From JABMQB01 sp963677475 (GTDB lineage Bacteria > Bacteroidota > Bacteroidia > Bacteroidales > Prolixibacteraceae), in the NCBI GenBank assembly GCA_963677475.2, contig CAXXQD010000021.1, positions 372,001 through 436,000 on the forward strand: 64,000 bases of DNA, read 5' to 3'. This document shows positions 18,135 to 26,975 of this stretch, one piece after another (position 1 is the first letter of the stretch; each line of letters starts with the position of its first letter). The notes under the pieces were generated by a model. It had not been told where the DNA came from. It saw only the letters and a list, made by a program, of their open reading frames with translations, and made no database searches. The translations under genes were made by a program, and so were the position numbers.

Positions 18135-18578
18135 ATGTTATCAAATACATGTAAATATGCATTGAGGGCCCTCATTTACTTAGGGAAATTTTCGAATGAA
18201 GAGAAAAAAATTGGTATCAAAAAGATTTCCGAAGACCTGAATATATCTTCTCCGTTTCTAGGAAAGATACTGCAAAATTTGGTGAAACAAAAATTACTGC
18301 TTTCAACAAAAGGTCCCAACGGTGGTTTTGCGCTTTCGAAAAATCCTGACGATATTACCCTTTGGGACATTGTAGTAAAAGTGGATGGAGAAGAATTTTT
18401 TACAAATTGCCTCATTGGCCTGGAAGCGTGTAAAACGCATGATAGCAGCAAGCCTTTGTGTCCGGTCCATAACAAATACGATAAACTCAGAAAAGAAATC
18501 AGGGAGTTTTATCAGGTTACATCGCTTCAAACCATTAGTGCCGATATTAAAAAATTTGAGCAGTTTATCCAACTTTAA
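18135..18578 (+). CDS. Rrf2-family transcriptional regulator with Fe-S-type cysteines
   Basis: 147 residues. The N-terminal winged helix (MLSNTCKYALRALIYL ... STKGPNGGFAL) is the Rrf2 signature. Three cysteines at 92, 99 and 109 occupy the region where IscR and NsrR bind their cluster, so it is probably a redox, NO or Fe-S sensor; the spacing (x6, x9) is wider than the x5/x5 of IscR. It lies 5 bp after lutB and is convergent with the VanZ-like gene, overlapping it by 4 bp. Control of lutB is inferred from position. Confidence 0.9.
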   Translation: MLSNTCKYALRALIYLGKFSNEEKKIGIKKISEDLNISSPFLGKILQNLVKQKLLLSTKGPNGGFALSKNPDDITLWDIVVKVDGEEFFTNCLIGLEACKTHDSSKPLCPVHNKYDKLRKEIREFYQVTSLQTISADIKKFEQFIQL

Positions 18579-18952
18579 AGATACTTCCGGATAATATTTT
18601 CTGGCAAGATGTATTTGTAAACTACAAATGCAATACAAATTCCGAATAGGTTTGCAAGGATGTCATAAATGCTTCCTTCCCTGTTTTTTACAAGCCAATG
18701 TTGCAACAGTTCAAAAATTCCACCTGTAATAAATGATAACATAGGAGCATAAATTAATGCATTAACTCTTTTTTTTAATGGATTGAATAACAACAAACAG
18801 AAAATTAAATACATAGCAAAATGTACAATTTTATCCTGATGTGGGAGGTTAAATAACGGATTTTGTGGGAGGTCATCTCCAGGCATTAAGCTTAAAAATC
18901 CGATGAATATCAAGCATAAAAAAGCTTTCCAAAACGGGATAAATTTAGTCAT
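18575..18952 (-). CDS. VanZ-like small membrane protein
   Basis: 125 residues with four predicted transmembrane helices. The pattern (Pro-Gly-Asp near the first loop, HQDKIVHFAMYLIF near 38-51, GGIFELLQHW near 75-84, SIYDILANLFG near 91-101) matches the VanZ-like family. The His and Asp/Glu motifs facing the membrane are conserved in that family. The function of chromosomal VanZ-like proteins is poorly known. It is divergent from hemW across 64 bp. Confidence 0.82.
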   Translation of the reverse strand: MTKFIPFWKAFLCLIFIGFLSLMPGDDLPQNPLFNLPHQDKIVHFAMYLIFCLLLFNPLKKRVNALIYAPMLSFITGGIFELLQHWLVKNREGSIYDILANLFGICIAFVVYKYILPENIIRKYL

Positions 18953-19016
18953 TGATTATTTATAAAGGTTCGGTATTTAACAAGGTTTAAATATACAAAC
19001 AAAGCTTAAAACATTT

Positions 19017-20147
19017 ATGGCGGGAATTTATATACATATTCCATTCTGTCGGAAAATATGTTCTTATTGTGATTTTTATAAAACAAAAGATATTTCCCAG
19101 AAACCTTTATTTATTAATGCCTTAATTAGTGAACTCAAGAAAAGGAAAGATTACCTTTCAGGAGAAAAAATTGATACTATTTATTTTGGGGGAGGAACAC
19201 CATCGGTTTTAACAGCAACCCAGATAACAAAAATACTGGATGAGATAGAACATTTATTTCCGGTTAATAAGGATGCGGAAATTACACTGGAAGCTAATCC
19301 CGATGACCTGAACAAAAAATATTTAAGCGAACTAAAAACAACAAAAATAAACCGCTTAAGCATAGGTATTCAGTCATTTATTAATAACGATTTGCAATCA
19401 ATGGGAAGGAGGCACGATTCGGACCAGGCATTACTTGCAGTAAAAAATGCCTATGAAACAGGCTTTAAAAACATTAGTATTGACCTTATTTACGGGCTGC
19501 CGGGCTTAAGTCCGGAAAAATGGGATGAAAACCTTGAATTGGCATTTAGCCTTCCCGTAAAACATATTTCAGCCTATCATTTAACTTACCATGAAGGCAC
19601 AAAATTTTATGACCTTAGAAAAAAAGGAAAACTTAAAGAAATAAAGGAAGAATTGAGTATCGAACAATTTAATAGTTTGATAAACAAAGCAAAACAAAAT
19701 GGTTTTGTTCATTATGAAATTTCTAATTTCGCCCGGAAAGGCTATTTCTCACAGCATAATTCTTCCTATTGGTTTGGAGAAAAATACCTTGGGCTTGGAC
19801 CTTCGGCCCATTCGTTCGATGTAAAATCAAGGCAATGGAACGTTGCCAGTGTAAAAAAATATGTTGATGCCATTCAAAATAACAGTTTGTATTTTGAACA
19901 TGAAATTCTTTCTGAAAGCGAACAATATAACGACTATATTTTGACCAACTTAAGAACAATGTGGGGCATTGACAAAAATAAACTACAAGAAAAATTTGGA
20001 AAGGAAAAAATAGATTATTTTGCACAAAACGCACAAAAGTATATTCTTTCCGGGCATATTTCGGAAAGCGCTACACATTACTTTTTAAGCCGTAACGGTT
20101 ACTTCATTTCCGATGAAATTATGGCAAATTTGATGTTTGTTGAGTAA
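19017..20147 (+). CDS. hemW: radical SAM haem chaperone HemW
   Basis: 376 residues. HemW is related to coproporphyrinogen III oxidase HemN but acts as a haem chaperone. The radical SAM cysteines are in CRKICSYCDF (C-x3-C-x2-C) near residues 11-20. YFGGGTPS near 58-65 and LSIGIQSF near 111-118 are SAM-binding features. It lacks the extra N-terminal segment and the CGCN fourth-cysteine feature seen in the true HemN at 31146-32522. It is a single gene, followed by a 356-bp gap. Confidence 0.9.
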   Translation: MAGIYIHIPFCRKICSYCDFYKTKDISQKPLFINALISELKKRKDYLSGEKIDTIYFGGGTPSVLTATQITKILDEIEHLFPVNKDAEITLEANPDDLNKKYLSELKTTKINRLSIGIQSFINNDLQSMGRRHDSDQALLAVKNAYETGFKNISIDLIYGLPGLSPEKWDENLELAFSLPVKHISAYHLTYHEGTKFYDLRKKGKLKEIKEELSIEQFNSLINKAKQNGFVHYEISNFARKGYFSQHNSSYWFGEKYLGLGPSAHSFDVKSRQWNVASVKKYVDAIQNNSLYFEHEILSESEQYNDYILTNLRTMWGIDKNKLQEKFGKEKIDYFAQNAQKYILSGHISESATHYFLSRNGYFISDEIMANLMFVE

Positions 20148-20503
20148 GAGATACAACTTTCTACTATTGATTGCATAATGCTTTAAGGTGATAATTTCGT
20201 TTCAAACCGAAAAATTAACCCTTAATTTGTCGATCCAAAACGAAAAACTAACCCTTTTGTCTTTTTAAATAATTCATAAAAACCGCAAAAAACTTTTGGG
20301 TGTTCGTTTAATCTTTGATTTGTTTCTATTGATAAATCTTCATTGTTTGTAAAAGTATTTTCAATTTATTATCTGGCAATACAGCTACATACATTTAAAT
20401 ATTGTTAACACCTCTTAGTATCTTTATAGAATTATCTATCTTTGCGTTTTCAAAAAATGTTTTTCTTTTTGAATAATGTTTTGACTATTAATAGCTTAAA
20501 AAT
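20148..20503. repeat. 356-bp gap with two imperfect 22-bp direct repeats (possible transposon-end remnant) and a promoter
   Basis: The 22-bp units at 20202-20223 and 20235-20256 agree at 19 positions and share CGAAAAA-Y-TAACCCTT. They are spaced 33 bp start to start. Just upstream, TTTCGTTT is an inverted copy of the AAACGAAA part. Repeated short motifs of this kind occur at the ends of IS21-family elements, but no transposase is nearby. The rest is AT-rich with no open frame, apart from the dut promoter region. Confidence 0.45.
20437..20444 (+). promoter_or_regulatory. likely -7 element of the dut operon promoter
   Basis: TATCTTTG followed by C fits the Bacteroidota -7 consensus TAnnTTTG. 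It lies 60 bp before the dut ATG. A good -33 TTTG at the expected spacing is not obvious. Confidence 0.4.
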
Positions 20504-20938
20504 ATGAAGATCCGAATTGTAAACAAATCAACAAATCCGCTTCCGGCATATAGTACCGAACTATCTGCAGGGATGGATTTAAGGGCTAACTTAACAGAAA
20601 GTATTGTGTTAAAACCAATGGAGAGGAAATTGGTACCAACAGGTCTTTTTGTTGAGATTCCAGCCGGGTTTGAAGCGCAAATACGGCCGAGAAGCGGACT
20701 TGCCCTGAAAAAAGGAATTACTGTTTTAAACACTCCTGGCACAATTGATGCTGACTATCGGGGCGAAATAGGTGTTATCCTTATTAATCTTTCTCAGGAA
20801 GATTTTGTTATTGAACATGGAGAACGAATCTGCCAGATGATTATTGCGGCTCACGAAACAGTAAAATGGGAACTGAGTGGGGCCCTGGAAGATACGCAAA
20901 GAGGTGCCGGAGGATTTGGGCACACAGGCAAAAAATAA
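20504..20938 (+). CDS. dut: dUTP diphosphatase
   Basis: 144 residues. This is a trimeric dUTPase, which hydrolyses dUTP to dUMP and keeps uracil out of DNA. All five motifs are present in order: STELSAGMDLRA, RPRSGLALKKG, GTIDADYRGEIGV, ERICQMII and RGAGGFGHTGK. It is the first gene of a four-gene unit with the TPR lipoprotein, the DUF4292 lipoprotein and the EnvC-like protein, an arrangement common in Bacteroidota. Confidence 0.96.
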   Translation: MKIRIVNKSTNPLPAYSTELSAGMDLRANLTESIVLKPMERKLVPTGLFVEIPAGFEAQIRPRSGLALKKGITVLNTPGTIDADYRGEIGVILINLSQEDFVIEHGERICQMIIAAHETVKWELSGALEDTQRGAGGFGHTGKK

Positions 20939-20942
20939 AAAG

Positions 20943-22694
20943 ATGAAAAAAATAAACATATTGTTTCTGATTTCATTTACTGTTTTATTCGCATGTAAAA
21001 CCGTTGAAAAAACAGTAGCCGAACCGGAAATTAGTATTGAAGATACCGAAGAAATAAAGGAAACCACGTCGAAAGATAAAGAGTTTCAATACCTTTTTGT
21101 GGAAGCTCTGAAGGAAAAAATGATTGGAAACCCGCAACGGGCAATTGCCCTTTTGTCAAGTTGCCTTGAAATTGATCCAAACTCGGCAGTTGCCATGTAT
21201 GAACTGGCAAACATCCATGCTTTAAACAACGATGTTACAAGTGCGGCATTATTGCTCGATAAAGCCATTTCCATTAACCCAGATAATAAATGGTATAAAT
21301 TGCTATTGGCACGGATCTACCAACAATCAAAACGTTTTGAAGACGCTTCCAAAATATATTCCCAATTACTGGAAAAAGAACCGGAAAACCTTGATTACCT
21401 GTATTTAAATGCCATTATGCTTTCAAACGCTGATAAGCCCGCAGAAGCAATAAAAGCCTATGAGAAACTGGAAGAAAAAACAGGTTTAAACGAACAAATT
21501 TCGGTTTCGAAACAACAATTGTACCTCGAATCGGGAAAGATGAAAGAAGCCTTTGAAGAAATTTATAAACTTATTGAATCAGATCCGGAAGAAAGCCAAT
21601 ATTATGGTTTGCTTGCTGATTTGTATATGAACCAGAGTGATAAGGAAAATGCATTAAAGAACTACAACAAAATTCTTGAAATGGACCCAACAAGTGGTTA
21701 CGTGCACTTTTCTTTGTCAAACTATTACATGAAACAGGGCGATAAAGCAAAAGCGTACGAGGAAATTATATTGGGATTCACCAACACCAACGTTGAGTTG
21801 GATACAAAGCTACAGTTATACCTTATGCTTTCGGCTCCGGATTCTCCTGAAAAATATACGGAAACAGAGATATTGGGATTGATCAATATTTTAATTACAA
21901 CCCATCCCGACGACTTCAGGGTTTATACAATTTATGCGGAATACCTGCTTCAAAAACAAGAGCTTTCTGAAGCGCGTGTGCAGCTTAAAAAAGTATTGGA
22001 ATTAAATCCGGACGATTACATGATCTGGGAAAGGGTTCTGTTTATTGATAATGATTTGTTAGAGTGGGAAGCCCTTTACGAGGACAGCAAAAATGCCATG
22101 GAGTTGTTTCCAAACCAACCACAGGTTTATTTTTTAAATGGCGTGGCATGCGTTCAGCTAGAAAAATTTGACGAAACCCTTGAAATTTGTGAAGAAGGCT
22201 TAGGCTATGTTGTTGAAAATCCACCTTTACAGGGGCAATTTATTTTATTACAAGCAGAAGCAAAATATAAATTAAACGAATTCTCCGAATCGTTTGAGCT
22301 TTTCGAGAAAGCAATTGAATTGAACCCAGAGAATTATATTGCAATGAACAATTATGCATATTACCTATCATTGAACGGTACAAAATTGGACGTTGCCGAA
22401 AGGATGAGTGGTAGGGTTGTCGATGTTTTTCCGACCAACGCAACCTATTTAGATACACATGCATGGGTGCTGTTTAAAAAGAAAAAATACCAACTTGCCA
22501 AGTTTTATATGGAAACCGCACTTTCAAATGGAGGAAAAGACAATCCAACACTGCTCGAACATTATGGAGACATTTTGTTTATGCTCGAAAAATTGGATGA
22601 GGCGCGTGATTATTGGCAAAAAGCTAAAGACAATGGGAATGAATCCACAGTCCTGGAAAGAAAAATTAAAGATCAAACGTATTACGAAAAATAG
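20943..22694 (+). CDS. TPR-repeat outer-membrane or periplasmic lipoprotein
   Basis: 583 residues from the ATG at 20943. An in-frame upstream start at 20877 would lie inside dut and place a long tail before the signal peptide, so it is rejected. The signal peptide ends in the lipobox LFAC (lipid-anchored Cys 17). The rest is a chain of about ten tetratricopeptide repeats, with typical xxALxxYxKAxxxxPxN spacing. TPR arrays bind other proteins. The position between dut and a DUF4292 lipoprotein is conserved in the phylum, and a role in envelope assembly is likely but unproven. Confidence 0.85.
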   Translation: MKKINILFLISFTVLFACKTVEKTVAEPEISIEDTEEIKETTSKDKEFQYLFVEALKEKMIGNPQRAIALLSSCLEIDPNSAVAMYELANIHALNNDVTSAALLLDKAISINPDNKWYKLLLARIYQQSKRFEDASKIYSQLLEKEPENLDYLYLNAIMLSNADKPAEAIKAYEKLEEKTGLNEQISVSKQQLYLESGKMKEAFEEIYKLIESDPEESQYYGLLADLYMNQSDKENALKNYNKILEMDPTSGYVHFSLSNYYMKQGDKAKAYEEIILGFTNTNVELDTKLQLYLMLSAPDSPEKYTETEILGLINILITTHPDDFRVYTIYAEYLLQKQELSEARVQLKKVLELNPDDYMIWERVLFIDNDLLEWEALYEDSKNAMELFPNQPQVYFLNGVACVQLEKFDETLEICEEGLGYVVENPPLQGQFILLQAEAKYKLNEFSESFELFEKAIELNPENYIAMNNYAYYLSLNGTKLDVAERMSGRVVDVFPTNATYLDTHAWVLFKKKKYQLAKFYMETALSNGGKDNPTLLEHYGDILFMLEKLDEARDYWQKAKDNGNESTVLERKIKDQTYYEK

Positions 22695-22699
22695 GCTTA

Positions 22700-23584
22700 G
22701 TGAACACCTTTAAAATTGCTTTAAAATACCTATCCATAGCTGCTCTTTTGCTATCCTTACTTTATTCGTGCAAGTCAACCGAAAAAATTACCACTGCCAA
22801 AGTTAAGGCGATGAGTACGGGCAGGATTATTAAAAATGTAGAAGATAATGCATTTGATTATGATTTTTTGACCATTAAAAGGATCAGCTGTTTATTTGAA
22901 GACGAGAACGGGAGAACATCGTTCAAAGCGAATTTAAAATCAATCAACAATAAAGGTATTTTGCTGTTAATAAGTAAGTTAAATATTTCGGTAGGCAGAT
23001 TGTATTTAACGCCCGATAGTGTTATATACATTAACTACATGGATAAAAATTACTTTCTCGATGATTATTCGTATTTAAGCAGTATTTTAAATATCGACCT
23101 CGATTTTGAAACTGTTCAGGCGATTTTGAGCAACAGTATTTTTTCATATCGGAACGATCCGAAAGAAAGGGATTATAAAAACTTTATTTCGTATGTAGAA
23201 GAGGATAAATATGTAATTCAATCGTATAAAGAACGGAAGCTATCAAAAATTGTAGAGAAAGATAAATATAAAAAGGCAAACCGAATGCTTAAAAAAAGGG
23301 ACGATGAGGTGCTGATTTTACAAACAACCTGGATTGAACCCGAAACATTCAACCTTTTGAAAATGTTAATCGAGGATAAATCAAACGATAGGCTTGCTGA
23401 ATTTAATTTTGGTGATTATACGAAAATCGGGAAAAATGATTTTCCGGGTGAAATAAATCTTGGATTACAAACAGATAAGGGAAATGTCAGTTTAAAAATC
23501 CGTTTAGCAGGTTTTTCGACAGATAAAATTAAACCCTTAAGTTTTAAAATCCCGGAAAAGTACGAAGAGCTTATTGTTAATTAA
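22700..23584 (+). CDS. DUF4292-type lipoprotein
   Basis: 294 residues with a GTG start. The signal peptide ends in LLYSC, giving a lipid-anchored Cys at 24. The mature part is beta-rich (an LPS/lipoprotein-carrier-like clam fold is suspected for the family) and resembles DUF4292 proteins, which lie between a TPR lipoprotein and an EnvC-like gene in many Bacteroidota. Its start is 5 bp after the previous stop. No catalytic motif is visible. A lipoprotein-sorting or envelope role is inference. Confidence 0.75.
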   Translation: MNTFKIALKYLSIAALLLSLLYSCKSTEKITTAKVKAMSTGRIIKNVEDNAFDYDFLTIKRISCLFEDENGRTSFKANLKSINNKGILLLISKLNISVGRLYLTPDSVIYINYMDKNYFLDDYSYLSSILNIDLDFETVQAILSNSIFSYRNDPKERDYKNFISYVEEDKYVIQSYKERKLSKIVEKDKYKKANRMLKKRDDEVLILQTTWIEPETFNLLKMLIEDKSNDRLAEFNFGDYTKIGKNDFPGEINLGLQTDKGNVSLKIRLAGFSTDKIKPLSFKIPEKYEELIVN

Positions 23585-23629
23585 GAAGCAACAATAGGCT
23601 TTTATTTGCGTTTTAAATGATGTAATTTA

Positions 23630-24829
23630 ATGTGTGTGAAGGCTATTGTTTCCATAGTATTCTTGTTGTTAATAAATACGCTTGGTATTAATGCACAATC
23701 TTTGGAGAATCTTCGGCAGGAAAAGGAAAAGGCAGCACAGGAAATACAGTACACCAATAAATTGTTAAGCGAAGCCCAAAAGGACGAAAAAGCATCTTTA
23801 AATAAAGTCAGGCTTTTAAACAACAACATTAACCAACGGAATAACCTTATCTCATCGTATAATTCCGAAATAAAAGTAATTCAAGGTTTCATTGGCGACA
23901 ACTTAATGGTTGTTGAAATGCTGAACGAAGACCTTGTTTTAATTAAAAACGAATATGCAGAAATGATCCGTTTGGCCTATAAAAATCGTTCGGCTTACGA
24001 TAAAATATTCTTTTTTCTTTCGTCCGAAAGTTTTAACCAGGCCTATAAAAGAAACCTTTACCTTAAGCAATACACTGACTTTCGGAAAAAACAATCGGAA
24101 ACCCTGGATGCGATTCAATCTATTTTGAAAGAAAAGGCAAAAGACCTGGAAGAGCAAACGCAGGCTAAGGAACGTGTGTTGGCGCAAAAGGTTGAGGAAA
24201 ACGAAAAACTTGCAGCCGAAAAAAACCAGCAAAGTGCATACATAAAAAGCTTACAAACCAAACAACGGACATTACGTCAAAAGCTTCGAAACCAGAGAAG
24301 GGTTGAACAGCAGCTTGCGCAGGAAATACAAAAAATTATTGAAGAAGAGGCCCGAAAATCTGCTAAAAGCGGAGGTTCGGGGTTTGCTTTAACTCCCGAA
24401 CAAAAATTGGTTGGCGATAATTTTGCTCAAAACAAAAGTCGAATTCCATGGCCCCTCGAAAGAGGAATAATTACAGAACATTTTGGCGTACACAAACATC
24501 CGGTATTAAAAAATATTACCATTGAAAACAATGGGGTTGATATTAGTACCGATGAAGGAGCCAAAGCCCGGGCAGTTTTTCAGGGGGAAGTGAGCAGGGT
24601 ATTCGGCATTACTGGCGGCAATATGGCTGTGATAATCCGTCACGGTAGCTACCTTTCCGTATATTCAAATTTGGAAGAAGTAACGGTTAAAAAAGGAGAT
24701 CTCGTATTTGCCAAACAGTTTATCGGATCGGTATTTACCGATAAAAAAGACGGCAATAAAACGGTCCTGAAATTTCAAATTTGGCTTGAAAATAAAAAAC
24801 TGGATCCTGAAAATTGGATTGCCCGCTAA
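23630..24829 (+). CDS. EnvC-like murein hydrolase activator with degenerate M23 (LytM) domain
   Basis: 399 residues. A signal peptide (about 1-22) is followed by a long coiled coil (about 25-240) and a C-terminal LytM/M23 domain (about 275-398). The zinc site is degraded. Where active M23 enzymes have H-x-GxD, this protein has NNGVD; the final H-x-H-F reads LKFQIW; and the loop usually ending YxHL reads VYSNL. Two or more metal ligands are therefore missing, as in E. coli EnvC, which activates amidases rather than cutting peptidoglycan. It is the last gene of the dut unit. The family is certain; lack of peptidase activity is inferred from these residues. Confidence 0.88.
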   Translation: MCVKAIVSIVFLLLINTLGINAQSLENLRQEKEKAAQEIQYTNKLLSEAQKDEKASLNKVRLLNNNINQRNNLISSYNSEIKVIQGFIGDNLMVVEMLNEDLVLIKNEYAEMIRLAYKNRSAYDKIFFFLSSESFNQAYKRNLYLKQYTDFRKKQSETLDAIQSILKEKAKDLEEQTQAKERVLAQKVEENEKLAAEKNQQSAYIKSLQTKQRTLRQKLRNQRRVEQQLAQEIQKIIEEEARKSAKSGGSGFALTPEQKLVGDNFAQNKSRIPWPLERGIITEHFGVHKHPVLKNITIENNGVDISTDEGAKARAVFQGEVSRVFGITGGNMAVIIRHGSYLSVYSNLEEVTVKKGDLVFAKQFIGSVFTDKKDGNKTVLKFQIWLENKKLDPENWIAR

Positions 24830-25194
24830 TCTTTTTGTTGCTTTTCAAGCAAAATTTCATTTTGCTTTTGTATATCCTTCACTGTTTTTAAAACATCCAT
24901 CATTACCGGGTTTTCCGATGAAGCATTTCTCATTTCCTCTTTTCTAACACCAAGCTTTGTGTCCATACGGCCCAAAACCAGCGAAAAACTAAAAAACAAA
25001 AGAATCATTGCTGGATAAGTAATAAACTTGTTTTCATCTAACAATTCCCGAATGGAAGTATCGTTGATTGAGTTTAGGAAAACAAATGCAATCATTGCAA
25101 AATTAATATACCCAAGATACATTTTTGCACGGTCAATGTATATTTTCCAGCGAACAACGGTCCGTTTATTTAAAGCAATACCAAATAGTTTCAT
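24826..25194 (-). CDS. small membrane protein of unknown function
   Basis: 122 residues. It has two predicted transmembrane helices (about 27-45 and 58-76) and a charged C-terminal tail, helical and possibly coiled (about 80-122). I do not recognise the family. It is convergent with the EnvC-like gene, overlapping by 4 bp. The reading frame uses codons like its neighbours, so it is probably real. Confidence 0.65.
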   Translation of the reverse strand: MKLFGIALNKRTVVRWKIYIDRAKMYLGYINFAMIAFVFLNSINDTSIRELLDENKFITYPAMILLFFSFSLVLGRMDTKLGVRKEEMRNASSENPVMMDVLKTVKDIQKQNEILLEKQQKD

Positions 25195-25423
25195 GACGAT
25201 AATATTAATGATGAAATTAGTGTAAAGATAACACCATTAAGTATAGCTTTAGTGTTTTTGGCAGGTCAATTGTTTCGCAAAATTTATGGTGGAATTTATA
25301 TTTCCTTTTCCATTTATCACACGTAATAAAATTAAGATTGAACCCGATTTAATTTTATTTATTTCTGTATGATAAAAACCAGATGTAAAAATGAATAACG
25401 TTATTAATTGTTGGGTTATAAGT

Positions 25424-26125
25424 TTAAATATTGGCAACCCTTCGGAGTGCCGGAATATTTAAGAATTTTATTTTTCTCCCTTGGAGTTCAATAAGTTTAT
25501 CTTGTTTAAATTCGGATAACAAGCGTATAACTGATTCGGTTGCAGTACCCACAATATTGGCTAATTCTTCGCGCGTTAGTGAAATTTGAAGGTTGTTCTG
25601 GTTATCAAGGTCAAAACTGTCTTTCAATAACAATAACACTTCAGCAAGGCGCTCCCTAACAGTTTTTTGGGCAATATCGGTTATGTAATCATTGGCTTCC
25701 CTCAGCTCACGACAAATTATCTGTAGCATATGGTGCGAAAATTGCCAGTTGCTTTGGATCAAAAAAAGCAGGGTTTGATAGGGAATATGGCAAAGAACAG
25801 CTTCTTCAATAACTTTGGCTGTTGTGCAGGCTAATTCCTGGCTAAGCAACGATCGGTAAGCAATAATATCACCAGGCTTCGAAAACCGAAGTATTTGTTC
25901 CTTTCCATCCACACCCGTTTTAAACAACTTTACAATCCCTTTGGTAACACAATAAAAACCAGTCAACCTATTTCCTTCCCTGTAAACAATTGTCCCCTTT
26001 TTAAAAAATGAGCATGTTTTATCATAATTTAAACGTGTAAATTCATCTTCGTTTAATTTTTTGAACAATTGAAAACCACTTAAATTTGTTTCTTCCTCGG
26101 TAGGTCGCTTTATTACACTTCTCAT
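25424..26125 (-). CDS. Crp/Fnr-family transcriptional regulator
   Basis: 233 residues. An N-terminal cyclic-nucleotide-binding-type beta-barrel (about 18-135, with KPGDIIAYRSLL near 83-94) precedes a long dimerisation helix and a C-terminal winged helix. The HTH reads SLTREELANIVGTATESVIRLLSEFK near 182-207, the Crp/Fnr pattern. There is no N-terminal Fnr-type cysteine cluster, so it is probably not an Fe-S oxygen sensor. It is divergent from the osmC-like gene across 217 bp and may regulate it. Confidence 0.9.
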   Translation of the reverse strand: MRSVIKRPTEEETNLSGFQLFKKLNEDEFTRLNYDKTCSFFKKGTIVYREGNRLTGFYCVTKGIVKLFKTGVDGKEQILRFSKPGDIIAYRSLLSQELACTTAKVIEEAVLCHIPYQTLLFLIQSNWQFSHHMLQIICRELREANDYITDIAQKTVRERLAEVLLLLKDSFDLDNQNNLQISLTREELANIVGTATESVIRLLSEFKQDKLIELQGRKIKFLNIPALRRVANI

Positions 26126-26210
26126 TAGTTCTTGATTACGTTGTATATTATATAAAAGTACAATTTCAAATTATATTTGAAAAACTATGTATATAGATAG
26201 TTAGATATAT

Positions 26211-26218
26211 TATATTTG
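26211..26218 (+). promoter_or_regulatory. likely -7 element for the OsmC-family gene
   Basis: TATATTTG followed by C fits the Bacteroidota TAnnTTTG consensus. It lies in the Crp/Fnr-OsmC divergent gap, about 125 bp before the start codon. A second TATATTTG is at 26172-26179. No clear -33 box is seen. Confidence 0.35.
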
Positions 26219-26342
26219 CATTACAAAATAAACGACAATTATTTTATTTTATGTTGTTTTAAATATGTTATAAATTATAATTTTAAGGAATTTGTTGATT
26301 TAAAGAATTGAAAACAAATACTTTATTAAAAAAACGGATACG

Positions 26343-26756
26343 ATGAAACATGTGGTAAATATGTCTTGGACAAATAAAGTAGCTTTTGAAACCGAATTGG
26401 ATGGGCATAAACTTACAATTGATGCTACCGAAGAAGTTGGGGGTAGCGATCTGGGGCCAAGACCTAAAAAACTAATGCTGACTGCTTTAGCCGGATGTAC
26501 AGGAATCGATGTTATCATGATTTTGGCAAAAATGAAAGTAGTTCCCGATACATTTAATGTTATTGTGGAAGGTGACCTAACCGAAGAGCATCCAAAACAC
26601 TACAATAAAATGAAAGTTATTTATCAATTTACAGGGGATAACCTTCCAATGGATAAAATTGAAAAAGCGGTAAAACTATCCGAAACAAAATATTGCGGTG
26701 TTAGCGCGGTTTACAAAAAAGTCATGGATGTGGAAACTGAAATTCAGATATTATAA
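26343..26756 (+). CDS. OsmC/Ohr-family protein
   Basis: 137 residues. OsmC-family proteins detoxify organic hydroperoxides with two cysteines. Here the first Cys is in ALAGCTGIDVIMI near 49-61 and the second in ETKYCGVSAVYKK near 114-126, as expected. GSDLGPRPKKLML near 34-46 fits the family. It is divergent from a Crp/Fnr regulator, and a strong terminator follows. Confidence 0.9.
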   Translation: MKHVVNMSWTNKVAFETELDGHKLTIDATEEVGGSDLGPRPKKLMLTALAGCTGIDVIMILAKMKVVPDTFNVIVEGDLTEEHPKHYNKMKVIYQFTGDNLPMDKIEKAVKLSETKYCGVSAVYKKVMDVETEIQIL

Positions 26757-26770
26757 AAAATATTAGTGCA

Positions 26771-26810
26771 AAAAGGATAGGGGATAAGTAAAAACTTGTT
26801 CCCTTTTTTT
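26771..26810 (+). terminator. Rho-independent terminator after the OsmC gene
   Basis: A 10-bp stem (left arm 26780-26789, right arm 26794-26803, with two G-U pairs) is followed by seven T residues. An A-rich stretch precedes it, so it may also work in reverse. Confidence 0.7.
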
Positions 26811-26975
26811 ATGTTTTGGCAAAATCAATTTATTAAGCGAAAAAAGAACTTATTGTAAGAACAAATAAGGATTAATCACGTATATAAAATTTCACGATTA
26901 TTATTTCAATTATTCTTTTATGGCCGTATGAATTCTTATTTTAGCGAAAATTTATTTCGGCAAAAAACTAACTAA

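Noticed and set aside
20877..20942. Upstream start for the TPR lipoprotein
   Set aside because: It would overlap dut and put 22 residues before a clear signal peptide and lipobox.
25249..25437. 62-codon open frame between the small membrane protein and the Crp/Fnr gene
   Set aside because: It overlaps the 3' end of the regulator gene and has no recognisable features; the gap is more likely non-coding.
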